This document shows positions 32,781 to 44,100 of a DNA stretch of 64,000 nucleotides, in pieces. The notes below the pieces were generated by a model, which saw only the letters and a list, made by a program, of their open reading frames with translations, was not told the origin of the DNA and did not search any database. The stretch lies in contig NC_034421.1 in the NCBI RefSeq assembly GCF_002078875.1, positions 13,867,701 through 13,931,700 on the forward strand, given 5' to 3'. Numbering within the stretch: the first letter of the stretch is position 1; each line of letters opens with the position of its first letter. The position numbers were made by a program, and so were the translations under genes. The stretch comes from Numida meleagris. Lineage: Eukaryota > Chordata > Aves > Galliformes > Numididae.

Positions 32781-34570
32781 CCGCTAAGCACAAAGCTTTG
32801 CGCCCCACGGGAACGGCGCAGCAGCCTCAAGGCAAAGCCCCCGAACAAGAAGGTGCCTTTTTCCTCCAGCAGCCTCGAATTCCCTCTCCAAGCAGCGCTC
32901 CTTTGGCCGGAGCCGCGGCCGTTTCTTTCTGCTCCCGTTTCCCCGCAGTGGGTCGGAGGCTTCTCCGGTGGGAGCGGCGAGGGGGGGGTTACAACCGAGG
33001 CCGCCGCTGGGAGCGGGGCCCCGGGGCCGCAGTCCGCAGAGGCTCCCGGTGGAGGGAGGGATGGATGAAGCAGCCCGGAGCTAAATCCCAGTTTGCTTCA
33101 TGCACCGCCAGGTCATTAAGAGGTGTAATTAATTAGCGGCGTTGGCAGCTCTTGGCGAAGCGGCCGGGCGGGTACGGAGCACGGGAAGGCTGAGCCCCAG
33201 GGTTCCGATCTCAACACCGGGCACGCCCGAACCCCAGCAGCAGCTCCTCCAGCCCGGCAGCGCGCAGCCCTCGGCCCTCAGAGCTCGGCGCGGCACCACC
33301 GAGACGGGGCACCCGGGCTCCGGGCGGCTCCGCTCGGCGCAGGAGCCGCGGGCAGGCCNNNNNNNNNNNNNNNNNNNNNNNNNNNNNNNNNNNNNNNNNN
33401 NNNNNNNNNNNNNNNNNNNNNNNNNNNNNNNNNNNNNNNNNNNNNNNNNNNNNNNNNNNNNNNNNNNNNNNNNNNNNNNNNNNNNNNNNNNNNNNNNNNN
33501 NNNNNNNNNNNNNNNNNNNNNNNNNNNNNNNNNNNNNNNNNNNNNNNNNNNNNNNNNNNNNNNNNNNNNNNNNNNNNNNNNNNNNNNNNNNNNNNNNNNN
33601 NNNNNNNNNNNNNNNNNNNNNNNNNNNNNNNNNNNNNNNNNNNNNNNNNNNNNNNNNNNNNNNNNNNNNNNNNNNNNNNNNNNNNNNNNNNNNNNNNNNN
33701 NNNNNNNNNNNNNNNNNNNNNNNNNNNNNNNNNNNNNNNNNNNNNNNNNNNNNNNNNNNNNNNNNNNNNNNNNNNNNNNNNNNNNNNNNNNNNNNNNNNN
33801 NNNNNNNNNNNNNNNNNNNNNNNNNNNNNNNNNNNNNNNNNNNNNNNNNNNNNNNNNNNNNNNNNNNNNNNNNNNNNNNNNNNNNNNNNNNNNNNNNNNN
33901 NNNNNNNNNNNNNNNNNNNNNNNNNNNNNNNNNNNNNNNNNNNNNNNNNNNNNNNNNNNNNNNNNNNNNNNNNNNNNNNNNNNNNNNNNNNNNNNNNNNN
34001 NNNNNNNNNNNNNNNNNNNNNNNNNNNNNNNTCGCGGTTCCGAGGGGGCTGCGCGCTGCGGGGCCGGCGGCCTTGGGGCTGCGCTGCGCGGGGCTCCGTA
34101 CCGCCCCGAGGCTCCGCTGCCGCCCGGCCCGGGGGGAGGAAGGGGCTCCGCGCTCCCCGTAACCGCTCCGTTTGCTGAGCGACTCGTCCTCCCCGGGGCC
34201 GGGCAGCAGCGCTGGGATGGCCGTGAGCTGCAGCCGGGTGCGTGCCGTGCTTCCAGTGTCGGGTTGGTGAAATCTCGGCGGTGCCCGGCGTGCCGCGGGC
34301 CCACGCTGCGGGCGGTTGGTTTTCCGTGGTCGGGCAGAAGGTTCGGCCGGGGAGCCCCTGGGAGGCAGCGGGGCCTGGGCACGGCGCTTGTTGAGCTCGG
34401 CGTGGGATCGCGGTCTCGCGGTGGAGCCCCTGCTCGGCGGCTCCTCTAGGATCTCTCATTGCCCACCCCGTGGTGGTGAAGCGCAGCAGGACCGGGCTCC
34501 GGGCGAGGAACGAGCTGCAGGAGGGTGGGTGAAGCACCTGGTGCTGCTTTCCTTTGGCTCTGGTGCGAAT
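32781..34570. promoter_or_regulatory. Large CpG island interrupted by an assembly gap
   Basis: Dense CpG on both sides of the N run (for example ggccgccgctgggagcgggg at about 33000 and gcgctgcggggccggcgg at about 34052). Such islands mark promoters and first exons. By synteny with human 16p13.3 the next gene to the right is RBFOX1 on the plus strand, so this may be one of its promoters (inference). The long open frames on both strands here exist only because the Ns were read through. Confidence 0.6.
33359..34031. other. Assembly gap of 673 Ns
   Basis: Undetermined bases inside the CpG island. The flanks are extremely GC-rich, which is the usual reason for dropout in bird assemblies. A first exon may be hidden here. 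The true length is unknown. Confidence 1.
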
Positions 34571-35160
34571 ACGACCCTAACGCGTGTCAGAGGGACGTGA
34601 TCCGAAGTGCCGTGGTTTCAAGTAACCGGGGCTGTTAGCTAGCTGAAACTTGTCTCAGCTGCTGTTCGCATCCGAGGCTGATGTGGCTTCTTCCCCAGGT
34701 GGGCCCCGAGGCTGCGGAGCCCTTTGGGGAGGTTTCATGTGACTCGGCGCCTGCCAGGCCGGATTGCTTGGTCAGGGAACAGGAGAGCTGCGGGCTCAGT
34801 CTGGTGACTTGGAGCGTACGGGAGCCCGAGGCGTGCGCCAGGCATCGTGTCTTTTGAGTCAGAATAACATAAAAGTGCTCAAGTTGCACAATATAGGGGA
34901 AAAAAAAAAAAAAAACCAACAAAGTTTGGGTGTGCTGTTCAGCCTGGGGCTGCCTGGCAGTGGCTGAGGGATGGGGCGAGCCCCTGGGGGGGCTGGGCTG
35001 CTGGGGGCTGTATCTGTGGAGGGAATAGCCCAGAGCCTGTGGCTGAGTGAGGGGCTTTATCATGGGGAAAATCCACTGCTTTTGGCTGTCCCAGAGGCTC
35101 TGTGGGCTTTGTCTGGGGGACCCAGAGGTCCAGAGGCAGCTGTGTAACAGAGTGGGAGCT
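34571..35160. other. Non-coding shore of the CpG island
   Basis: Nothing recognised. A poly-A run of 15 bases (about 34901-34915) is the only notable simple sequence. Confidence 0.5.
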
Positions 35161-35419
35161 GATAAACAGGAGGGAGAACGACTTTTTTTACACGGGCAGA
35201 TAGTGACAGGACAAGTTGGAAGGGTTTTAAACCTAAAGAGGGGAGATTCTTCGCACAGAAGGCGGTGAGGCACTGGCACTGCTGCCCACAGCTGTGGGTG
35301 CCTCCACGGATGGGCCCTGGGCAGGCTGAGCTGGTGGGGGGCAGCCAGCTCCCAGCAGGGATGGGTCTGGGGGGGCTGTGAGGGCCCTTCCCACCCAAGC
35401 ACACCGTGGCTCTGTGCTG
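35161..35419 (+). mobile_element. CR1 LINE fragment
   Basis: Starts gataaacaggagggagaacg, then tttacacgggcagatagtg, ggcggtgaggcactggcac, and ends cacaccgtggctctgtgct. Middle-aged copy. Confidence 0.9.
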
Positions 35420-37600
35420 GGGCAGCACTCCTAGCAAGCAGCATTGCACACTGTCCTGACGAACCGGTTTGCTGGAACATGGAGCTCTGGGGAAGGTCGC
35501 GGGTAGCACAGCCTTGGGCAAGCTGCTTTTGTGGGTTGGACGTGGGAGTTGGGGGCTTCCTCCTCCTTTTTCCTCCTCAGCGAGGCGTGCTGTCTGCCTG
35601 CTCTCCCTCCTGCACTTGGCTGCTTCAAGTGGTGTTGCTCGCCTTGTGCTCAGCTGGGGCAGCAGAGGAAGGCAGAAGGGCTGCTGGCTGTGCATCAGCC
35701 AGGAGCGTTTCACTCTTGCCTTCACAGCTCCCCTCCCTGCGTGTTCTTGTCTTGGGTGGTGGGAAATGACGGGCTCATTCCCAAAGCTTGCTCACGTTTG
35801 GTTTCTTAGAGGCGAGGAGAGGTTTTGTTTGCCATTTCCTCTCGCTCCGGAAAAAAAGAATGCTGCTGCCCGGGTGCCTGGGCAGAAGGGGAAGCCCTGG
35901 AAAGGAAATAAGATCTGAAGAAATGTGTCACCAGCAGAAAGCACAATTGTTTTTCTGCACTTGCATCGCAGAGCGTAGCCCCGCTCATCCAGCTGATGCT
36001 TGACAGCCAAGATAATACATTTATATTGATGCAATTAGCAGGACGTGGGTTTTGCTGGATGGCTTGGGGGCAGCCTGCTTTTCGGGCCAACTCCAGCAAA
36101 TAGATTCGGGGGGGGAGGTTGGGGGTTGGAAAGCTGCCGTGGGTTGCTGGAATTGGCCCTTTGGGTTTCTGGAGGTTGAGTACATAACTGCTGCTATTTC
36201 CTATTGTGCCGTACCCTGCCTCGCTGAAAAGAAAATAACTTGAGGGAACACGGGGTTATTCTTGCCAGCTTGAGATGGTCGAGTTTGATTTCTAAAAACC
36301 CGAGTCTTTAGGCTCGTCCATTACAAACAGCATCGGAGCCGTATCTCTGTTCCAGTGCGTGCCTGCGCGCTTTGCCGGTGGTACGAGCTCTGAAATGCGT
36401 TCGTAAAAAAGAAACGGCTCCTCTGTTCTCGCAGCGCGGCCCCTTTTGTAGAACCCAGGGTGCCTGCTAAAGGCTGGGATCCTGCCTGGCGCTGGCGTTA
36501 GGAGGGGATGGAGGCCGTGCAGCAGTGGCTGAGCCGGCAGCGCTTGGGCTCTTTACTTTAAGCCGCCGGGCGTTAAGCGGTTTCTCTTCCTAGACAATGC
36601 GTATGGGGACGCGTCTCCTGCAAGGAAAGTGACGCGGTGCGGCGTCGGCTGATGCAGGCAGCGATGGGTGCCCCGTCCTCTGGTTTTTATCTCGCTGTCC
36701 CCGCAGCTCTGAGATGACCTGTGGCTTTGCCGTGAGTGCCTCGGCAGTGCTGCGGGCCGGGCGCTCTCTGTGCGGCTGTGCTGTGCAGAGCCTTGGGCCA
36801 GAAGGGTCATTGTGGTCCCCGCAAACCTCAATCAACCCATTATTTGGTTTCTGCCGGTCCCTAAGCGGCATCTCTTGCCCGCTCCGTAGCGTTCTTCACG
36901 TGCTGGCTTGCTGTGGTTAGCAGCACGTGCTGCAGGCCCAGCTGTTGGCGCAGGTCATCCTTTTCCCACTGCCTGGAATCTCTGCGTTGTGCAAGGAGAG
37001 AAAGTCTGTGAATTCGCTGTGACCTACCCCAGCAGCAACCTGACAGCGTGGCTGTAGGGGCGAGGTGGTGGGCACAGAGCAGGGTCTGTTGCTCTCCTGT
37101 GCTTCTCTCACCCTTCCCCCCTGGAAGGCTCAGTGATGGCAGTGTTCTGGCTCAAACCTTTGCTTTTTTGCCTCCTCCCCAGTCTAAACCAGACAAAGCA
37201 AAAGCGTGCCAGCAAGCCGAACAGCGGTGGGCAAGGGTTCTTGTCGCTCTGTCTTATAGAAACCTTTCAGCGCTTTCTGTGAGTGCGAGTTTCACTAAAA
37301 CACATCGCTCCGAGAGCAGGGAGTGTGAAGGGGTGCGGGGCAGTGCCCTGCGGGAGGCAGGGTAGCTGGGTTTGGTGCTCAGACTCCACACCTTCTGGGG
37401 ACGGGGCGGGCACGTTGGACCTAATCACATTTGTACTTGGCAATTTCCAGCAGCTGGAAGTGCTAACGATGCTCTGGCCTTGATGCTCTGGCCGTGCAGC
37501 GTGGTTAACGTGTCTCTTTGTGTTTGAACATGCAGGCAGCGTGCCCCTCCAGCCTTCCCTGCGCTGCTGTGTGGCTCTCCGGGGGAATCCTGCCCTCCTG
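35420..37600. other. Non-coding, no gene seen
   Basis: Unique DNA without recognised exons or mobile elements. Open frames of up to 149 codons on both strands overlap one another and show no domain. Confidence 0.45.
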
Positions 37601-38170
37601 CTCGTTGTGGAGAGCTGCCCAGAGCCCTTCTCCTCGGGATCCTGCTGCGCTCGTGAGGCGCTGCGTGACCCAGCACAGCGCTGAGCGGCCGCCTCGCGTG
37701 CAGGGGAGCGGGGCAGTACATCACAGCCAAAGGGGCTGAAACCGCCGGTGAAGCGTCCGAGTCGGCTGAGAAGCAGACCGAGCCCTGTCTCCGGGCGGGA
37801 TCGAGCGCCGGCCCGACGCCAGGCTGATGCTGCAGGAAGCACGGAGCCTTCTGGGAGCTGTAGTTCAAGCGGACGCCGATTGAGTGACCCAAAATGTGAG
37901 GTCGGTGGCGTGGGCTGGTGCGCTGCTGATGAGCCCGCGGGTCTCAGCAGCCCTCATTCTGACGTGTCTCTCCTCTCTGTTCCCCAGCCTGGTGCAGCTG
38001 CCGCTCCTCCTGGCAGGCGCAGCACGTTGCCAGTGCTCTGTGCAGACCATCTAGCATGCTCCTCCAAGCGGGCCGTGCAGCTGGCGCCAGCAGCAGCCGT
38101 TCCATTCCGGGGACGCCGGGCTGAGCTCACACCAACTGGGCATCGGACCCGCGGAGCTGAACTGTTTTGG
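37601..38170. promoter_or_regulatory. GC-rich block with a ZNF143/THAP11-type motif
   Basis: A second CpG-enriched block. At 37846-37865 the minus strand reads AACTACAGCTCCCAGAAGGC, matching the long ACTACA..CCCAG..GC element bound by ZNF143 and THAP11, which is found almost only at promoters and some loop anchors. No exon is recognised next to it; it may mark an alternative promoter. Confidence 0.5.
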
Positions 38171-41100
38171 GTGAGAGGCTTTTCTGGCTGCAGCTGGCTC
38201 CGTGCTGGGCTGGGAGGGACTGGAAGGAAAAAAGGCCTTTTCTCCTCTGTTTTGTGAGCATGGTTACCCCCGCTTCTTCTCTCCCGTGCCTCTTGTCCTT
38301 CTCTCTTGTTTTAGTTCCGTCCCTAAGTGTTCTCTCTCTGTCTGTGTGAGGGCCACAAGCTCTTAGGGGCAGAGATGCTGGCTTACCCTCGTGTTCTCAC
38401 GGTGAAGAGGAAACTGAGAGTGGAAGAGAAAGCGTGTGGTCATCCAGGGCCTTGCAGCCTTAAGCCGTGGAATCCGTGTGGCTGACTGAGGATGTATTTG
38501 AGGCAACGCATGGGTGGGAAAACTAATCGAAAAAATTCTGCATTGCATTTCCTGTGATAACCACAGTGCCGTGGCAGTTCCCGGCACGAGCACAGCGAGG
38601 GGCTTTTTTTGTGTGCCTCCTGCAGCTTGGCTGCTTTTAGCTTGGTGGTTCAGGGCCTGGCCTGCAGGGCCAGGTGGCGGGCACCGGGCTGGGCTCGTGC
38701 TGAGGACATGGCTGGGGTGTCCCATGCAGGGGGTGGTGTTCTGGTGGTGTAGACCTTGTGTGTGGCCGGGCCCCGTGGCTGTGCTGGAGCTGCGTGGCTC
38801 AGCCTGCCGGGGCTGGCTCTGCCGTGTGAAGGCTTCCTGAAAGCATCTGCGTTAGTTTTCAGCCCCCTCATCTCGAGCGTAGCGTTTTCCTCATGTGATG
38901 GTTATATTTGTTCAAATAATTGCTCTCATGGGCACATGCTGCTTAAGGCCCTGCGTAGTTGAACACATCCTATGGCTTCAGCTGTATTGGCGAAGCAGAC
39001 AGCAAACCAGTATGGTTATTCCAGTGAGGAAAGGGGAATGTCATAGGGGGGTCAGGCCCTGTTGTATCTACATCACTTCAGTTACATCAGATGTTATTCC
39101 AGCCATATAATTTCAATGACAGTGTCATCTCCTGGCAGAAACAATGGCATGGCCAAGGCACCAGTGTGCAGAAGGGTTTGTGTGTTTTTCAGGATGACTT
39201 AGATCAGGGTGCAAGCGAAATCTGGAGGTGGAGAGAGGAGTGGGCAGGAATTCGGTGCTTTTCCATAAGGTTACAGCACTGAGCTGTGCCTGCAGAGAAA
39301 CCATCTTCATGGCCCCTCGGGTTCATTCTCCCTGTCCCTCCCTTGTTCCCTGTGCTCCCAGAGAAGTTCTCAGTAATACTTATGCTTTTATCTCCTGGTT
39401 GTTTGTGATGGAAATGCCAAATGCCACTGTTCTCTGTCAGGCTTATCCTACCTCTGTGCTTGCTTGAGGCACAGCCAGAGACGTGGTGGCTTAAATTGAG
39501 GTTGATTGTTTGGAAACTGGGACATGGTGCTTGATTAAAGCAAGGAAAGTCTAAATTGTGTTAAAATGGCAGGAGGAGGCATGCGGGTAGTGCTGCCCTT
39601 GTGAAAGGAGGCTTTTTTTGGCTCTGGACGTGGCACTGCACTGAAGACTGGGATTTGTCTCTAGTAAAGGAATGCAACTGGATGTGGTTTGGGTGAATTA
39701 CATATTTATTGTTGGTCTAATCTCTTGTTGAATTAAAGCTGTGGCTGAAGTGTCTGGGGACAGTGTGCTCAGGGCACATCTCCTCCTCCCTCTTCCTCTG
39801 AGACTGCTTTTCAAGTCTGTGCCCTGGGCTTTCACTGGTTCTGAGACTGCACTTCTTGCTGCAACTCTCTTCCCCTCCCTTCCTCAGTGGCCAGCGCTTC
39901 ATCTGCTTATCTGTCAGCTTAGCATGATCGGAAGATGCAATCCCTGGTGTCCTTTTGGGTCTGACCTTGTGTTTTTTGCCACGCTTGGGCATCTCTAACT
40001 CTCCGTGAACTCGAGTGGCTGATGTCACACAGCTAAGCTCTGCCTTTCTCAGTGACCAGGAGGGAATTCCTGGGTCAAGCCCAGTTCAACACTGTTGAAG
40101 GCGGTCATCTTGTGCAGGTCATGAGCTTTGCCAGGAGCTGACTGTCAGAACTAACTGCGTGCTTTTTCCCCAGCGCTTCTGGAGCAATTGGTCCAGAGAT
40201 CTCCACTTGGAAAGGTTAGAAACTCTCCTCTGACTTCCAGCATCCAGTTCTCCTGGGCTGGTTTCTTGTTCTTGTGCCGTAGCACAGTGTTGTCTTGCAG
40301 ATGAGAGATGACTTGCAAATTTTTTTTTCCTTCCCTGGTTCATCGTAACCTTTACGTCCTGCCACAGCCGTGGCTCTCGGCGTAGGTTTATCCTGAGCTA
40401 TGTGAAAGCTGGTTTGTTTTTCTATCGTTTCTTTCTGGGAGGTTGGTTTTGTTGGGCCCGTTTATTTCCGTGTTGTGCTTTTGGCTTTTTTTTAAGTGCA
40501 GGTGGAGCTCTGAGCTGCACAGTTTGAGTGTTAGTGAGTACAGAGGGGCACTTTGTGCATGGCTGTCACTGCTGTCTTTTTGTAATGTTTGTCCTTGCTA
40601 CTTTTGCAATCTTGCCCCTTCAGGAGGGAGAGATGTTGTCAGAAACACTTGAGTCAAGGTGAACTTGATAAAGCAAATGCATTGGAGAGCCAGTGCCTGG
40701 CTCTTACTCATGTTTATCTCTAGCTGTGAATGTGCAATAACAACAGTTCTGTTCTGCACAGGCTGGCACAGCCTCAGACTGGAAGATCTGCTGTTTACCA
40801 ATCAACACTCTGCTGTAAGTGAGAAGGGGAAGAAAGCGTTTTATTGCTGCTGGGTAACCCAGAGTCTAGTTAAACCTATCTGGGGGGGGGGGGGGGGGGG
40901 AGAAGAAGAAAAAGAAAACTAAGAGCACACGTGTTACTCAAGATGCATTTTGCTGGCAAGAGGCCCACGTATGTGTTTTTCCTGCAAAGCATCCCTGCTT
41001 ATGCTGCTTCCCATTAAAGCTGTGGCATATCGGTAGCATGCAAATAAAGGCATCCTGGTTTTCACAATGCGACTGGTCTCAGCAGGCAGTCTGTCAGGGT

Positions 41101-44100
41101 GATTTTTTCAGCCTGGCATGTTTTGTAGCTGGGGTAGTCTGTGGGCTGAGGGGGATGACAGAGCTCCGCTGCCAGGGTTATAAACGCACAGAGGAAGAGA
41201 TCTGGAAATTGGATCTGCTGGTAAAGCTTCCCAAGGCTGGATGCTGTGGCTTGCCTTGTTTTGTTTCTTCCCCTTGTCTTTCTGTCTGTGGCATTACTGC
41301 GATGTTGCTAATGAGATGAACCGTGCCAGCCCACACACACTTCTGTTAACACTGCACTCAAAAGCCAGCCACAGTTGGCCGGTAAACTGCAAGATCCAAG
41401 TTGCCCTGTTGCACTTCACTGAAGTAATGTTAATTGACTGAATAGAGCCCTCGGCTGTAGAGATTTGTTTGTTTTGTTTTGTTTTTTATTCTGTGCAAAT
41501 CCAGACCGTGCTTCTGCTGTGCCTTTGTTGCCCTTCTTCGTGCTTATTCAGACAAGGGCCTTCCCATTCTTTAGTTATGGAGATGGGTTTGAAGCTCACC
41601 TTTATTTTGAGGAAACCTTCCTGTCCGTCTTCTTCGCCCCAGCTTGCAATGAAGATGCCTGTTTCCCCTTTGGAATCTGTATAATCCCCCCTCTCAAAGT
41701 GACCGTGATAGATTTCCAGTAGCTCACTGGATAATCTGTCACTGGTTTACAGTGTGCTGTGCGAGGGAGAAGAGGAAACTTTTCAGGCTTTGACGCTGAT
41801 TGCTTTGTGGCTAAGCTGGCTCTGCAGTAAATCTACTTTTCCTATCAATCTTTTGCTTCAGACTTTGGACAACTCTTCCTCTGCCTGCATACTTGTGAAG
41901 AGTCAGTGCTGGGCATTGAGTGCAGCTCAGCCCAACTCAGCTGACGTGTATGAGTTTCTTCTGTGTTAAAGTTGGGCCAGAACCTGTTTCAAGGCAGGTG
42001 AAAGAAGGTAAAGATCCTCAAGCTTGCCTTTGCATGTTAATGTCTGTGGCCAGAAAGATGTGCTGCTGTTCTGGACTTTGCTGAAGCGTAGCATGAAGTA
42101 TGAGGTCCTGTTATGTGCTGGTCTAGGTTTCCAGGTTAAGTTATCTTGTTACCTCATTAATAACCTGTCTAGAAAACTGTATCCAGGCAGCTAATTTCAT
42201 CTAATTGTATCTCCACGAGTAGCTCACCAGCGTTGTTCCTCGCTGTGATTGGGAAAACAGCTTATTTGCAGCTTCCAGTCCCCTAGATTTTCATCTTGGG
42301 CCAGGAATCCTGACTGGCCTCTCTTCTCCCAGCCCTGCTGCCCTGTAATGAACATTGGAGTGGGTAAGCTACTCCCTTTTCTCCACCTCCCTGCTCCCCC
42401 ATTCGTGGTGCTGTGTAACGCCTGGCATCCTCGTGCCTTGCGAGCCTGAGTGCTTCTTGGCCCTGGCAGGTGGAGCAATGCCTTGAGTCCCAGGACTGTG
42501 CCCTGAGTCACACAGGAAGTTCTGTGGTAGAGCCTGAAGGCTGGAACAGCATCCTGCTGGGCTGTCCTTCCTGTTAGACCTATGCTTCACTCTGTTCCTG
42601 AAGGGACATTCCCACCTCTCCCTTCCGGCAACTTTGCAAATTAACTGGAACTTTCTGACAGCTTCATTTCCTGCCAAGGCTGCAGCACTTGGGCTGCCTT
42701 GGAGCGCTGGCTCGGCAGGTGAGGGCAGGAAGAAAGAGCAGCAGAACTCCATTTCTTGTCACCAAGATGCCAGCTTTGTGCAAGGCACTTGCCTGATCAG
42801 CGTGGGGCGTTTGGTTTGCTCGGCTGTTTTGCAGCATGGGTCTTGCTGGCAGCAGTGGGAGCTTTGCTGTGCTCGAGCCATAGAGCTCTCCTTCAGTTGG
42901 GGTTTAGCATCTTGGATTTCAGTCTGGCCTGCTTCTGTCTGATGTGGATGTCTCACTGCTTGTCTGCTCTTTTCCTGCCTTATGGGAAAAAGAGAGCTTG
43001 TTCTCCCATCCTCCCCCGCTGTCTCTTCTTTTATCAAGGTCCTCTCAGCATGGTGAATGCAGATCGTGCTCAGCTTGGTGCCCGTGCCTGGCTTTGCACA
43101 TCCACAGGTTTTGCCACCCTGCCCTGTGCAGTGAGGAGCTTGGCTGGTTGTCACTGGCTGTGTACACAAATGCTTGAGCTGCTTTTACTTGCTGGGTTGG
43201 TATGACACCATCAGGCCTCTGCACTGCAACCATCTTTAGTTTCCTGTGCCTGACCTCTGACTTCAGGTGGGGACATCTCAGAAACCCTTGTTTCTGCTTG
43301 CAAGGAACAGGTTGCATGTGAGTGAGAGCAGGGAGCTTTGCTCCTGAGGCTGATAGCAGGTCCAGCCTTTGATTCCCAAGGCAGGGACATGCACACAGCT
43401 GAGGGAAAAGAAGAGCTGGTGCTGGCAGCCTCTGTGCTGTAGCAGGAGGCTCTCATCTTCCTCTGGCACAGCTCTGAGGATGCTTTTCCTCCAGGTGCAT
43501 GGGGGACACTGTGAACAGAGCTGTCTGGTGTGCAGGATGGCTGTGGTTTCGTTCCTGGGTCCTAGCAGAGAAGGCAGTAGCTCAGAGGTGACTTCATAGG
43601 GTGGAGAAACTAATGAGGTGACAAACTCTTGGCCTTAGGTCTGGGAGGCTGAGAACAGTGAGATGTTGGAAGACCCAGGCAGGAGCTGAGCTGTGCTACG
43701 TGAACAAATAGATAGGTAACAAAAGGAGCTGGGGAGCATCTATCACATACCAGGGGGCTTCTGCACACGGGACCAAGTGAGGTGAATCTGCCCTTGGCAT
43801 TCTCAGGGGCTGGAGCAGCTCCAGAAACCTGTCTCTTCCTGCTGCATGCCGGAGGGAAGAGCTTGGGCTCAATCCTAGGAAGATCTTGGGACAAGCTGAT
43901 CCTGCAGTTTCCTAGATGCTTTGGAACATGTGAGCTAGGTCTTGTTTTTTTTCGTTTTTTTTTCACCTAGGGTTTTTGTTTTGTTTTGTTTTGTTTTCTC
44001 TTCAAAATGGAAATCTACTTTAGAAGGGAAGGTGACTGAGGACATCTGTGCTTGGCTTTGCATGCTGTGGCAGAAGGACAGGGACCCAACCTGCTGCCTG

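Noticed and set aside
32363..32808. Minus-strand ORF with a hydrophobic segment as a membrane protein
   Set aside because: Overlapping ORFs on both strands in GC-rich DNA and no family resemblance outside the hydrophobic run.
33129..34537. Three ORFs of more than 400 codons on both strands
   Set aside because: They are open only because the 673 Ns were translated as X; the real parts are GC-rich flanks.
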